Source: CAWDVH01 sp963805705
GTDB taxonomy: Bacteria > Actinomycetota > Actinomycetes > Streptosporangiales > Streptosporangiaceae
Assembly: GCA_963805705.1 (NCBI GenBank)
Contig: CAWDVH010000001.1
Location: forward strand, 2,728,001-2,792,000
DNA: 64,000 nt
Reading direction: 5' to 3'
Shown here: piece by piece, positions 35,296 to 42,356 of the stretch
Layout: every line of letters begins with the position of its first letter
Numbering within the stretch: position 1 is the first letter of the stretch
The notes under the pieces: generated by a model
What the model saw: the letters and a program-made list of their open reading frames with translations, nothing else
Databases searched by the model: none
What the model was told of the DNA's origin: nothing
Position numbers and translations under genes: made by a program

Positions 35296-36258
35296 GTGAC
35301 TGACACCGGGCCAGCACCGGGCCGCCGGGCCGCCGCCAGCTACCTGCGGGAGTTACTGCTGAGGCCAGGCGCATACCGGCGTCTCTGGGAACAGCATGTA
35401 GTGCGGGCCAGGTCCGGCGAGATCAACCAGCTGGCCGCCTGCGAGGTGATCGCGCGCTACCTGTGGAGCCATCCGCGCGGGCCGCAGGACGCGGACGTGC
35501 ATCCGCATCAGCTCAAGGACACGGTGTCCCGCGCGCTGTCGGGCCGCCTGCTCAGCCGCTCGGCACTCTCGCTGTTCATCGACGCGTTCGGTCTCTCAGA
35601 TCACGAGGCTGACCGGCTCTGGCGGCTCTGGGAGGGCTCGGGCCTGATCAGCGTGCTGTCCGGCCCGCGCGCGATGGGAAACGCCGCCGAGCAGGAGGTG
35701 CGGGCAGCCCTGGGCCCGCGCCGCCACCAGACCCTGTCCCTGCACGACCATGTGCACGTGGGATCTGATGGCCGGCTGGCGCGGGCCCGGACGCTCCAGG
35801 TCATCGAGGCCGTCGCGGAGAACCTGGACCGGATCCCGTTTCTGTATGACACAAATTCGCTGACCCTGGACGTAGGGCAGGGCTGCAAGGGCATCTCCGG
35901 CTACCCGTATGAGATCAGGGAAGACGTGTTCGCGACCGACATCTTGCTGGCCAGTGTCCTGGCCGGCGGCGAGACGAGCACCCTGGAGTACTGGACTACC
36001 TACCGCTATCCAGGAGATCGGCTCGACCCTCAGGAGCGTGAATTCCGCCGGGCCGTCATGAGCCGGATGGAGAACTTCGACATGCGAGTCGAGTTTCACC
36101 CGGACAGGCTGCCCGCGGCCGTGTGGTGGGCCAGCTGGGACGGCGTGGAGGGCGAGATCATTGAGCAGGAGGAAGTCTCGCTGGACAGCCAGAATTCGGT
36201 CCACCGCTATCTGAGATTCATCGAGAAGACGGTGGTGGGCTTCTACTGGTCCTGGTGA
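35296..36258 (+). CDS. Conserved protein of unknown function
   Basis: 320 residues, soluble, with no signal peptide. The first 120 residues are helical and basic (SYLRELLLRPGAYRRLWEQH; LFIDAFGLSDHEADRLWRLW) and could hold a helix-turn-helix. The second half (HVHVGSDGRLARARTLQVIE; DVGQGCKGISGYPYEIRED; EYWTTYRYPGD) looks like a beta-rich sensory or binding domain and ends in Trp/Tyr-rich KTVVGFYWSW. I do not recognise a characterised family. GTG 35296 has AAAGG 7-11 nt upstream; a TTG two codons earlier is in frame. Codon 20 is a rare TTA leucine. Confidence 0.8.
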   Translation: MTDTGPAPGRRAAASYLRELLLRPGAYRRLWEQHVVRARSGEINQLAACEVIARYLWSHPRGPQDADVHPHQLKDTVSRALSGRLLSRSALSLFIDAFGLSDHEADRLWRLWEGSGLISVLSGPRAMGNAAEQEVRAALGPRRHQTLSLHDHVHVGSDGRLARARTLQVIEAVAENLDRIPFLYDTNSLTLDVGQGCKGISGYPYEIREDVFATDILLASVLAGGETSTLEYWTTYRYPGDRLDPQEREFRRAVMSRMENFDMRVEFHPDRLPAAVWWASWDGVEGEIIEQEEVSLDSQNSVHRYLRFIEKTVVGFYWSW

Positions 36259-36315
36259 CCGCCGCGGTGCCTGCTGGCCTGGGTGCCTGCTGGCCAGGGT
36301 GCCGGCTGGCCGGGC

Positions 36316-36909
36316 TTAGCCCGTCGACAGGTAGGCGGCGCTGATCAGGCGCGCGCCGCGTGCCGCCGAGAGCTCAGCCCCCATCCGGTTGGTCACGTAC
36401 CCGATGGCCAGGCCGCGCGATGGGTCGCCGAGACCGACAGCGCCGCTCAGCCCGGTATGCCCGAACGCGCTCTCGCGGCCGGCGGGGGGAACCCAGAACG
36501 TCTCGGACGGACGCATGAACCCGAGCCCGAAGGAACTGCTGATACCGAGAATCCTGTCCGGCCCGGTCGCGCGCGACACGAGCGCGCTGCGCAGCACCGC
36601 TCGATCCAGGAGGCGCCCCGCGAGCAGGTCACGGTAGAAGCCGGCCAGCCCGCCCGCGGTCGCCATCAGCCCGCTGGCGGGCCAGCCCGCCCTGAGTACC
36701 TCCGGACTGTTACTGCCGCCGGGGACAGAAGTCGGATCGGGATTGGAGAACGCCCTGGCCGTCAGGTCGGGCAGGGGACTGCCTGCTCCCGAGGCCAGCC
36801 AGTCACCGGGCCTCGCCGCGGTGCCCGGTGGCATGCCCGCCGGTGCCTGGTGCCGGTGCCGGTGCTGGTGCTGGTGCTGGTGCTGGTGCTTCGGCCGCGC
36901 GCCGACCAC
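36316..36909 (-). CDS. Serine hydrolase (beta-lactamase family), C-terminal part of a frameshifted gene
   Basis: C-terminal part of a class C/EstB-like serine hydrolase, read in a frame shifted by one base from the upstream part. Family sequence starts after the repeat with AFSNPDPTSVPGGSNSPEV and LMATAGGLAGFYRDLLAG and includes FGHTGLSGAVG, the HTG-type third motif. The His/Gln-rich beginning of this frame is only the wrong-frame reading of the AGCACC repeat. Deleting one base from a 7-nt unit in that repeat (36842-36848) would fuse both frames. Confidence 0.78.
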   Translation of the reverse strand: MVGARPKHQHQHQHQHRHRHQAPAGMPPGTAARPGDWLASGAGSPLPDLTARAFSNPDPTSVPGGSNSPEVLRAGWPASGLMATAGGLAGFYRDLLAGRLLDRAVLRSALVSRATGPDRILGISSSFGLGFMRPSETFWVPPAGRESAFGHTGLSGAVGLGDPSRGLAIGYVTNRMGAELSAARGARLISAAYLSTG

Positions 36910-37546
36910 CGCGGCTCATCCTGGCCGTCCTGGCGATCACCTCATCCGGCCCGCCCAGCCACAGGTCCAGGCCGTGCGGCCCGGCCATGTACTCGGCCAG
37001 GTACTGGCCGACCGTCCGGCCGGAAAGCCGCCGGACGAGCTCTCCGACCAGCCAGCCGAATGTCAGCGCGTGGTAACCGTGGGCCGTGCCGGGCTGCCAC
37101 TGCGGCGACTGAGCGGCGAGCCTGGCGGCCAGCGCCGCCGGATCTGCCGACTCGGCCACGGTGACCGGGGTATCGAACGCGGGCAGGCCCGCCTGATGGC
37201 TGAGCAGGTGCGCGGTCGTCGTGCGCTCCTTGCCCGCGACGGCGAACTCGGGCCACCACACGCTGACCAGGCCGTCAGGGTCCGCCGATGCCTCGGAGCA
37301 GAGCCGCAGCGCGCACACGGCAGTGACCGCCTTGGCGCAGGAGAACGTGAGACATGGCGTGTCCCGCTCCCAGGGACGGCCGCCACGCCGGTCGGCATCG
37401 CCGGCCCACAGGTCGGCCACCAGGTCATCGCCCAGGTAGACGCTGACTGCGGCGCCCACTTCCTCGCCCTGCTCGAAAAGTGCCGCGAACGTCCTGCGGA
37501 CCCTGTCGAACCGAGGATCGCAATGGCCATGGATGTCAGGACTCAC
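36803..37546 (-). CDS. Serine hydrolase (beta-lactamase family), N-terminal part of a frameshifted gene
   Basis: Holds the first two active-site motifs of the EstB/class C fold: FSCAKAVTA (SxxK, nucleophile Ser) and GYHALTFGWLVGEL (the Tyr motif). The early segment RVRRTFAALFEQGEEVGAAV is typical. GTG 37546 has AGGAGG 8-13 nt upstream. The frame ends in an Ala-Pro run and an unrelated tail, without the HTG motif. Such enzymes hydrolyse esters or D-amino peptides more often than beta-lactams. It is divergent from helR across 127 bp. Confidence 0.8.
   Translation of the reverse strand: MSPDIHGHCDPRFDRVRRTFAALFEQGEEVGAAVSVYLGDDLVADLWAGDADRRGGRPWERDTPCLTFSCAKAVTAVCALRLCSEASADPDGLVSVWWPEFAVAGKERTTTAHLLSHQAGLPAFDTPVTVAESADPAALAARLAAQSPQWQPGTAHGYHALTFGWLVGELVRRLSGRTVGQYLAEYMAGPHGLDLWLGGPDEVIARTARMSRGGRRAAEAPAPAPAPAPAPAPGTGGHATGHRGEAR
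36842..36890 (-). repeat. 6-bp coding microsatellite with one irregular 7-nt unit
   Basis: On the minus strand: five AGCACC, two GGCACC, then AGGCACC, a unit with an extra base. It encodes an Ala-Pro linker in the serine hydrolase, and the extra base coincides with the break in reading frame. Confidence 0.9.
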
Positions 37547-37673
37547 GCCAGGACCTCCTGACCGAACCGTACGCGGCGACCGGCGCCCGGAAATTGAGAT
37601 GACCATGCCGGATCTCGTTGCTAAGCTTTTATGCCCTTGTGCCAACCCTCCGACGCTCCTGAGGAGATGAGTC

Positions 37674-40013
37674 ATGGCCTCGGCCAGCCCCGCTATCCGC
37701 GGGGCACGGAATGGCAGCCCGGCGTCTGACGCAGAAACTGATCCAGCTGGCACCGATCCCATCCTCGCCGAAGAACGAGCTCACCTGCGCAGGTCCCGCG
37801 AATATCTGCGGCTCATGCGCGAGGACGTGCTCTCGCTGCGCGCCCTCGGCGGTGATCCGGTCTCCGAGGAATACCTGAAGGCCGATCTGTACCGCCGGGC
37901 GGAGGCGCTGCATGACCTGCCTGACACCCCGCTCTTCTTCGGAAGGCTCGACTACGCCGACAACTCCGCCGCGACGAGCCAGGACGGCGGGCCCACCGGA
38001 TCAGGCCCGGCGACCGGATCAGGCCCGGCGACCGGATCCGGCCCGGCGGCCGGTACCGGCAGTCCGGATCCTGGTGACACCGCGGCCTTTGCCGGTGAGC
38101 AATTTCATGTCGGCAGGCGGCACGTGCATGACCGGGACGGCAGCCCGGTGGTGATCGACTGGCGGGCGCCGGTATCCAGGCCGTTCTACCGGGCCAGCGC
38201 GGCTGAGCCGATGGGGCTGGCGCACCGCAGAAGGTTCGGGTTCTCCGGGGGAGAGCTCACGGCCTACGAGGATGAGGAATTCCGCCCGCCCGCCCGCTCA
38301 GGCATCCCCGGCCAGCCGGGGACCGCCCGGCCTGGCCCGTCTCTGGCGGCGGCCGGGCCGGCCACGCCTACCAGCAGGATCCTGATCGAGGAGATCGAGC
38401 GGCCGCGCTCGGGCCCGATGCGCGACATCGTGGCGACAATCCAGCCGGATCAGGACGACATCGTCCGCGCGGATGCGGATCAGACGGTGTGCGTCCAGGG
38501 TGCCCCTGGCACGGGCAAGACCGCTGTCGGGCTGCACCGGGTGGCCTACCTGCTGTACGCGTACAAGGAACGGATGGGCCGTGGCGGCGTGCTCGTGGTC
38601 GGGCCGAACCGGGCTTTTCTCTCTTACATCCGCAATGTGCTGCCAGCCCTGGGCGAGCTGAACGTGACGCAGCTGTCGGTAGCCGATCTGCTGGCGACGA
38701 TCCAGGTCCGCGGCTCGGACTCCGAGCAGGTGGCGAAGATCAAGGGCGAGGCCCGGATGGCCTATGTGCTCCGCGCTGCCCTGTGGGATCAGGTGGCCGA
38801 GCCGACCGAGGCGATCATGGTCCCGCGCGGCACCAGGCGCTGGCGCGTGCCCGCCCATGAGCTGGCCGAGCTAGTCGATGAGCTGCGTGAGCGCGGCGTG
38901 CGCCACGGCGCGGGCCGGGAGATGCTGTCCCACCGCATCGCGCACGTCATCCTGACTCAGATGGAGGCGGCCGGGGAGAGCTGCGATGACCGGACGCATC
39001 AGGCGGTACGCCGGACCAGGCAGGTGCGGGCGGCGGTCGACGCGATCTGGCCGAAGGCAGACCCGGTCCGCCTGGTGTTCCGGCTGCTGTCTGACCCGGC
39101 CCTGCTGGCTGACTCGGCCGTCGGCCTGCTCAGTCCGGACGAGCAGGCGGCGATCTCCTGGACCAGCCCGCCGCGCGGTCCCGGATCGGCGCGCTGGTCC
39201 CCGGCTGACGCCGTGCTCGTGGACGAAGCGCGTGATCTTATCGAGAGGACCCCGAGCCTGGCGCATGTCGTGGTGGATGAGGCGCAGGACCTTTCGCCGA
39301 TGGAGTGCCGCGCCATCGGCCGCAGATGCGCCACCGGCTCGGCCACGGTGCTCGGCGATATCGCCCAGGGAACCACGCCGTCGGCCACGAGCAGCTGGCC
39401 GCAGCTGCTCCGCCATCTGGGCAAGCAGGAGGCCGACCTGCGGGTGCTCGACACCGGCTACCGGGTGCCCCGGCAGATCCTCGACTTCGCCAGCCGGCTA
39501 CTCGATCAGATCGCTCCCGGACTCGCCCCAGCGCGGTCGGTGCGGCAGGATGCCGAGTCGCTCGTGATCACTGCGACCAGCGCGGCCTCCCTGGCGGGCG
39601 CGCTGACGGCAGCATGCTCGGACGCGCTGGCCCGGCCCGGCTCCGCCGCGGTGATCGCCGCGGACGACCAGGTCACCGCGCTGTCAGTCACCCTCAGCCA
39701 GGCGGGCCTGCGGCACCGCGTGCTCGACGGCAACGGCGTGCTCGACGGCACCGGCGAAAGCGGCGGCGGCACCGGCGAAAGTAACGGCCAGGACGGGAGC
39801 CACGGTGGTGACCAGAGCGACGGCGAGCTGCTCTTGGTGGTCCCGGTCAGCCTGGCCAAGGGCCTGGAGTTCGACCAGGTCATCGTGTTCGAGCCCGCCC
39901 GCATTGCCGCCGCCGAATCCCGCGGCCTGCACCGCCTCTACGTCGCGCTGACGCGCGCGGTCTCCCGGCTCACCGTGATCCACGCCGACCCGCTCCCCGA
40001 GCCACTGCGCTGA
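37674..40013 (+). CDS. helR: HelD/HelR-type RNA polymerase-associated helicase
   Basis: 779 residues of the UvrD/Rep-like superfamily 1, HelD branch. The N-terminal helical arm (ILAEERAHLRRSREYLRLMRED) is followed by a HelD-specific domain (FHVGRRHVHDRDGSPVVIDWRAPVSRPFY). Walker A is GAPGTGKT at 276-283 (K282), Walker B VVVDEAQDLSP, and the late motifs are LSLAKGLEFDQVIVFEP-like and LYVALTRAV. HelD proteins recycle stalled RNA polymerase; actinobacterial HelR displaces rifamycins from it. GAGGAG precedes the ATG. No rifamycin-associated element is seen upstream. An 18-bp repeat encodes a TGSGPA linker. Confidence 0.88.
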   Translation: MASASPAIRGARNGSPASDAETDPAGTDPILAEERAHLRRSREYLRLMREDVLSLRALGGDPVSEEYLKADLYRRAEALHDLPDTPLFFGRLDYADNSAATSQDGGPTGSGPATGSGPATGSGPAAGTGSPDPGDTAAFAGEQFHVGRRHVHDRDGSPVVIDWRAPVSRPFYRASAAEPMGLAHRRRFGFSGGELTAYEDEEFRPPARSGIPGQPGTARPGPSLAAAGPATPTSRILIEEIERPRSGPMRDIVATIQPDQDDIVRADADQTVCVQGAPGTGKTAVGLHRVAYLLYAYKERMGRGGVLVVGPNRAFLSYIRNVLPALGELNVTQLSVADLLATIQVRGSDSEQVAKIKGEARMAYVLRAALWDQVAEPTEAIMVPRGTRRWRVPAHELAELVDELRERGVRHGAGREMLSHRIAHVILTQMEAAGESCDDRTHQAVRRTRQVRAAVDAIWPKADPVRLVFRLLSDPALLADSAVGLLSPDEQAAISWTSPPRGPGSARWSPADAVLVDEARDLIERTPSLAHVVVDEAQDLSPMECRAIGRRCATGSATVLGDIAQGTTPSATSSWPQLLRHLGKQEADLRVLDTGYRVPRQILDFASRLLDQIAPGLAPARSVRQDAESLVITATSAASLAGALTAACSDALARPGSAAVIAADDQVTALSVTLSQAGLRHRVLDGNGVLDGTGESGGGTGESNGQDGSHGGDQSDGELLLVVPVSLAKGLEFDQVIVFEPARIAAAESRGLHRLYVALTRAVSRLTVIHADPLPEPLR
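37995..38048 (+). repeat. 18-bp coding tandem repeat in helR
   Basis: Three copies of ACCGGATCAGGCCCGGCG (third with one change) encode TGSGPA three times in a flexible linker at about residues 108-125. Confidence 0.9.
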
Positions 40014-40071
40014 TGTGACCGTCTAGTTTGGCTGTCCGGCGACGTGGCGTCTAGTGTTCCGGTCACGTAGT

Positions 40072-40090
40072 CGCGGCCGTGGCGGCCGCG
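40072..40090 (+). terminator. Hairpin downstream of helR
   Basis: 8-bp stem (CGCGGCCG / CGGCCGCG) with a 3-nt loop, 58 nt after the helR stop and followed by TAACAACCC. Short, without a U-tract. Confidence 0.5.
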
Positions 40091-40207
40091 TAACAACCCG
40101 ACCAGCGCTGGCCCATTCCCCCGTGCCCGTTGCATCTGGGATGACGCACGCGCATTCTTAGACCTGTTATTACTTTATGCTGTATATCAGCTACCTAAGG
40201 TGACCAG

Positions 40208-40519
40208 ATGACCATGGAAGCCCAGCAGTCCCCAGGGTCTGCCCAGAGCTGGCACGCCCACCTGGACATGCTCGAAGGACTCGCCGAGGTGCTGGCTCAG
40301 CACGGGCTGCAGGCCCGGCTGGTGACGCCGCCAGGGCGCGTTCCGAGCCTGCACGTGGTGAACCCGGCGGCGTCAGCGCTGGCCGAGGACGTGTACCTCG
40401 GGCGCTCCCAGGATGGTGACTGGTGGTTCTGGTGGTCGTGGGCCGAGCGAATCGGGTCCGAGGCGGACCTGGAAGGCGCTGCGGTCCTGATCGAGCGTGT
40501 GCTCGCCGCGCGAGGCTAG
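40208..40519 (+). CDS. Small conserved actinobacterial protein, function unknown
   Basis: 103 residues, with HLDMLEGLAEVLAQHGLQARLV, LHVVNPAASALAEDVYLG and the aromatic run DWWFWWSWAERI. No membrane segment, signal peptide or catalytic motif. AAGGTGA lies 5-11 nt before ATG 40208. The leader at 40150-40200 is markedly AT-rich for this genome (TTATTACTTTATGCTGTATA), so it probably has its own strong promoter. It sits convergent with the DUF4439 pair, 3 nt apart. Confidence 0.78.
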   Translation: MTMEAQQSPGSAQSWHAHLDMLEGLAEVLAQHGLQARLVTPPGRVPSLHVVNPAASALAEDVYLGRSQDGDWWFWWSWAERIGSEADLEGAAVLIERVLAARG

Positions 40520-40522
40520 GCC

Positions 40523-41038
40523 TCAGGGCCCGCGAGATGTCCCGTGCCGCCTCGCGCCGGCGAGCGCGCTCGCCGGCAGCCCGGGGAACGCCACGGTGCT
40601 GCCGCGCCATCTGGCGGCCCGCAGCGCAGACGCCTGCATCCGCTGCGCCCCGAGTTCCCTCAGCGCGGTATCCCCGAGCACGACCAGCCTGAGGTACGCA
40701 GCGGTGACCCGATCCTCCAGGATGACCGCGAGGGACACGGCCTCGCTCCCGGTGCGCACCGCTATCGGCAGGCCGTAGGCAACCGCGGCGGGCTGCGGGG
40801 TGGCCCCTCGCGCGGTCAGCATCTCCTCGAGCTTGTCCCTGGCCCGCTGGTGCGCGACCCAGTCGTCGGCGGCCGCGGCCCGCTTGCTGCCGGTCAGGTG
40901 CGCGCCCACCACGCCGTAGCCGTAGCTGGCCGCCTCCTCTGCGGCCAGCACCGCCTGCAGGGCGCCGACCGCCCCGTCGCCGCCCGCCCGCCCGTCCCCG
41001 CCTGACGTGCCGGACGCCGAGGACGCGGACCTGGTCAT
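40523..41038 (-). CDS. DUF4439 ferritin-like protein
   Basis: 171 residues predicted as a four-helix ferritin-like bundle: AVLAAEEAASYGYGVVGAHL, AHQRARDKLEEMLTARGA, AVSLAVILEDRVTAAYLRLV and a last Arg-rich helix. Acidic residues lie at ferritin-like positions (AAEEA, LEEM, LED), but a full di-iron site cannot be confirmed. Its ATG overlaps the stop of the next upstream gene (ATGA), so translation is coupled. AGGAGGG is 5 nt upstream. Cytosolic partner of the exported protein encoded by the preceding gene. Confidence 0.82.
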   Translation of the reverse strand: MTRSASSASGTSGGDGRAGGDGAVGALQAVLAAEEAASYGYGVVGAHLTGSKRAAAADDWVAHQRARDKLEEMLTARGATPQPAAVAYGLPIAVRTGSEAVSLAVILEDRVTAAYLRLVVLGDTALRELGAQRMQASALRAARWRGSTVAFPGLPASALAGARRHGTSRGP

Positions 41039-41553
41039 CCGGCCCTCCTGGCGGACCTGAGAACAGGTACGTGCGTGGCCTCGGACGCCGCGATGCTGGC
41101 CAGCAGTTCCGCCAGCGACGCAGGCGCGGCCAGTACGCCCTGCAGCAGCCGTGTCGAGGCCTGCTGCTCCGCGACCTGCAGGTACGCGATGGCCTGGTCA
41201 GGCGCCGCGGGCAGCGGCGGCCGTGCGGGCCCGCGGGCCCGCACGGCGCTGGCCGCGCTGCCGGCCGGGACAATCAGGCGCGCGCGCAGCTGCGCCAGGT
41301 GCTCGCGGTGCTCGGCGAGCAGGGGAGAGAGCACGGAAGCCAGATCCGCGCCGCCCCCGCGCAGCATGCGGATCCCGGCCTCGTACCGCGCGATCATCTG
41401 CTGCTCGGCCGAGATCGCCGCGCGGAGCAGGACGACATCAGGCGGCGGCTTCGGGAGGGCGTCAAACGCAGCGACTCCCTTGCAGCCAGTAACCAGCAGC
41501 GGCAGCGCCGCAGCCGCCGCGAGCACCGCTCGCCGCGTTATCTCTGCCGCCAC
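41035..41553 (-). CDS. Exported lipoprotein with ferritin-like fold
   Basis: 172 residues. TRRAVLAAAAALPLLVTGC is a signal with a twin-arginine pair and a lipobox Cys at about 24, so Tat export with lipid anchoring is plausible. The mature part is helical (LLRAAISAEQQMIARYEAGI; LSPLLAEHREHLAQLRARL; LLASIAASEATHVPVLRS), with Glu and His residues spaced as in ferritin-like bundles. It is first in a two-gene unit with the DUF4439 protein and divergent from rimP across 176 bp. Function unknown. Confidence 0.8.
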   Translation of the reverse strand: MAAEITRRAVLAAAAALPLLVTGCKGVAAFDALPKPPPDVVLLRAAISAEQQMIARYEAGIRMLRGGGADLASVLSPLLAEHREHLAQLRARLIVPAGSAASAVRARGPARPPLPAAPDQAIAYLQVAEQQASTRLLQGVLAAPASLAELLASIAASEATHVPVLRSARRAG

Positions 41554-41729
41554 TAAGCCTCCAGCACGTGCGCGCGGCCGGTCTCGCGCGCGGGATGTTC
41601 CAGGATGCCACGGGCCCGGCAGCAGCGCTGACGCAGGCCGAGACGCGCCGGGTCACAGCCTGTGCCCGCCGGCCCGGCTAGGCTAGGCCGAAGGCCGGAC
41701 AACAGCACAGGGCAGACGAGGAGGTCGTG

Positions 41730-42356
41730 ATGAACGGTAGCTCCCGTCACAATGCGCCACGGCTGGTGCCGGCGGGCACCCGCGGCACGAGCCCGGGGGC
41801 TGCGGACGCCGAGCGGCTGGCCGGCCTGCTCGAGCCGGCTGTGGCCACGATGGGCATGGACCTGGAGAGTGTCCGGATCACCTCGGCCGGCCAGCGCCGG
41901 CTGCTGCGCGTCGTGGTGGATTCCGACGGCGGGGTCAGCCTGGATGACATTGCCCTGGTCAGCCGCGAGCTGTCGGCGCGGCTCGACGATACGGCGGCGA
42001 TGGGCGAGGCGCCCTACACCCTGGAGGTCTCCTCGCCGGGCGTGGACCGGCCGCTCACCGAGCCGCGGCACTGGCGCCGCGCCGTTGGCCGCCTGGTGAC
42101 CGCCCCGCTCACATCAACGACCCCATCCAAAACGGATACCTCCTCCCTCCCGCCGGCCATCGAGGGCAGGATCGTCAGCGCGGATGAGCACGGGGTGCGG
42201 ATCGACATCGAAGGCCAGAGCCGTGAGTTCGGCTATGGCGCCCTGGGTCCCGGCCGGATACAGATCGAGTTTGCCCGCAAAGACGCGGTCCCGGACGAGC
42301 AGACAGGCGAAGGCGCGGACGAGGGTTCGGATGAGGAGGAGCCCGATGGATATTGA
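41730..42356 (+). CDS. rimP: Ribosome maturation factor RimP
   Basis: 208 residues. RimP assists 30S subunit assembly. The N-terminal domain (LEPAVATMGMDLESVRIT..RLLRVVVDSDGGVSLDDIALVSRELS) and YTLEVSSPGVDRPL are diagnostic, and an SH3-like C-domain follows. A Ser/Thr-rich insertion (SSTPSK-like, about 130-145) and an acidic tail are lineage features. ATG 41730 is preferred, as AGGAGG lies 5 nt upstream; a GTG one codon earlier is too close. Its last 11 nt overlap nusA. Confidence 0.93.
   Translation: MNGSSRHNAPRLVPAGTRGTSPGAADAERLAGLLEPAVATMGMDLESVRITSAGQRRLLRVVVDSDGGVSLDDIALVSRELSARLDDTAAMGEAPYTLEVSSPGVDRPLTEPRHWRRAVGRLVTAPLTSTTPSKTDTSSLPPAIEGRIVSADEHGVRIDIEGQSREFGYGALGPGRIQIEFARKDAVPDEQTGEGADEGSDEEEPDGY

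Noticed and set aside
36842..36890. Classic phase-variation switch
   Set aside because: The unit is 6 bp, so unit gain or loss cannot change frame; only the single irregular base does.
37547..37673. Rifamycin-associated element before helR
   Set aside because: No inverted repeat resembling the known element was found.
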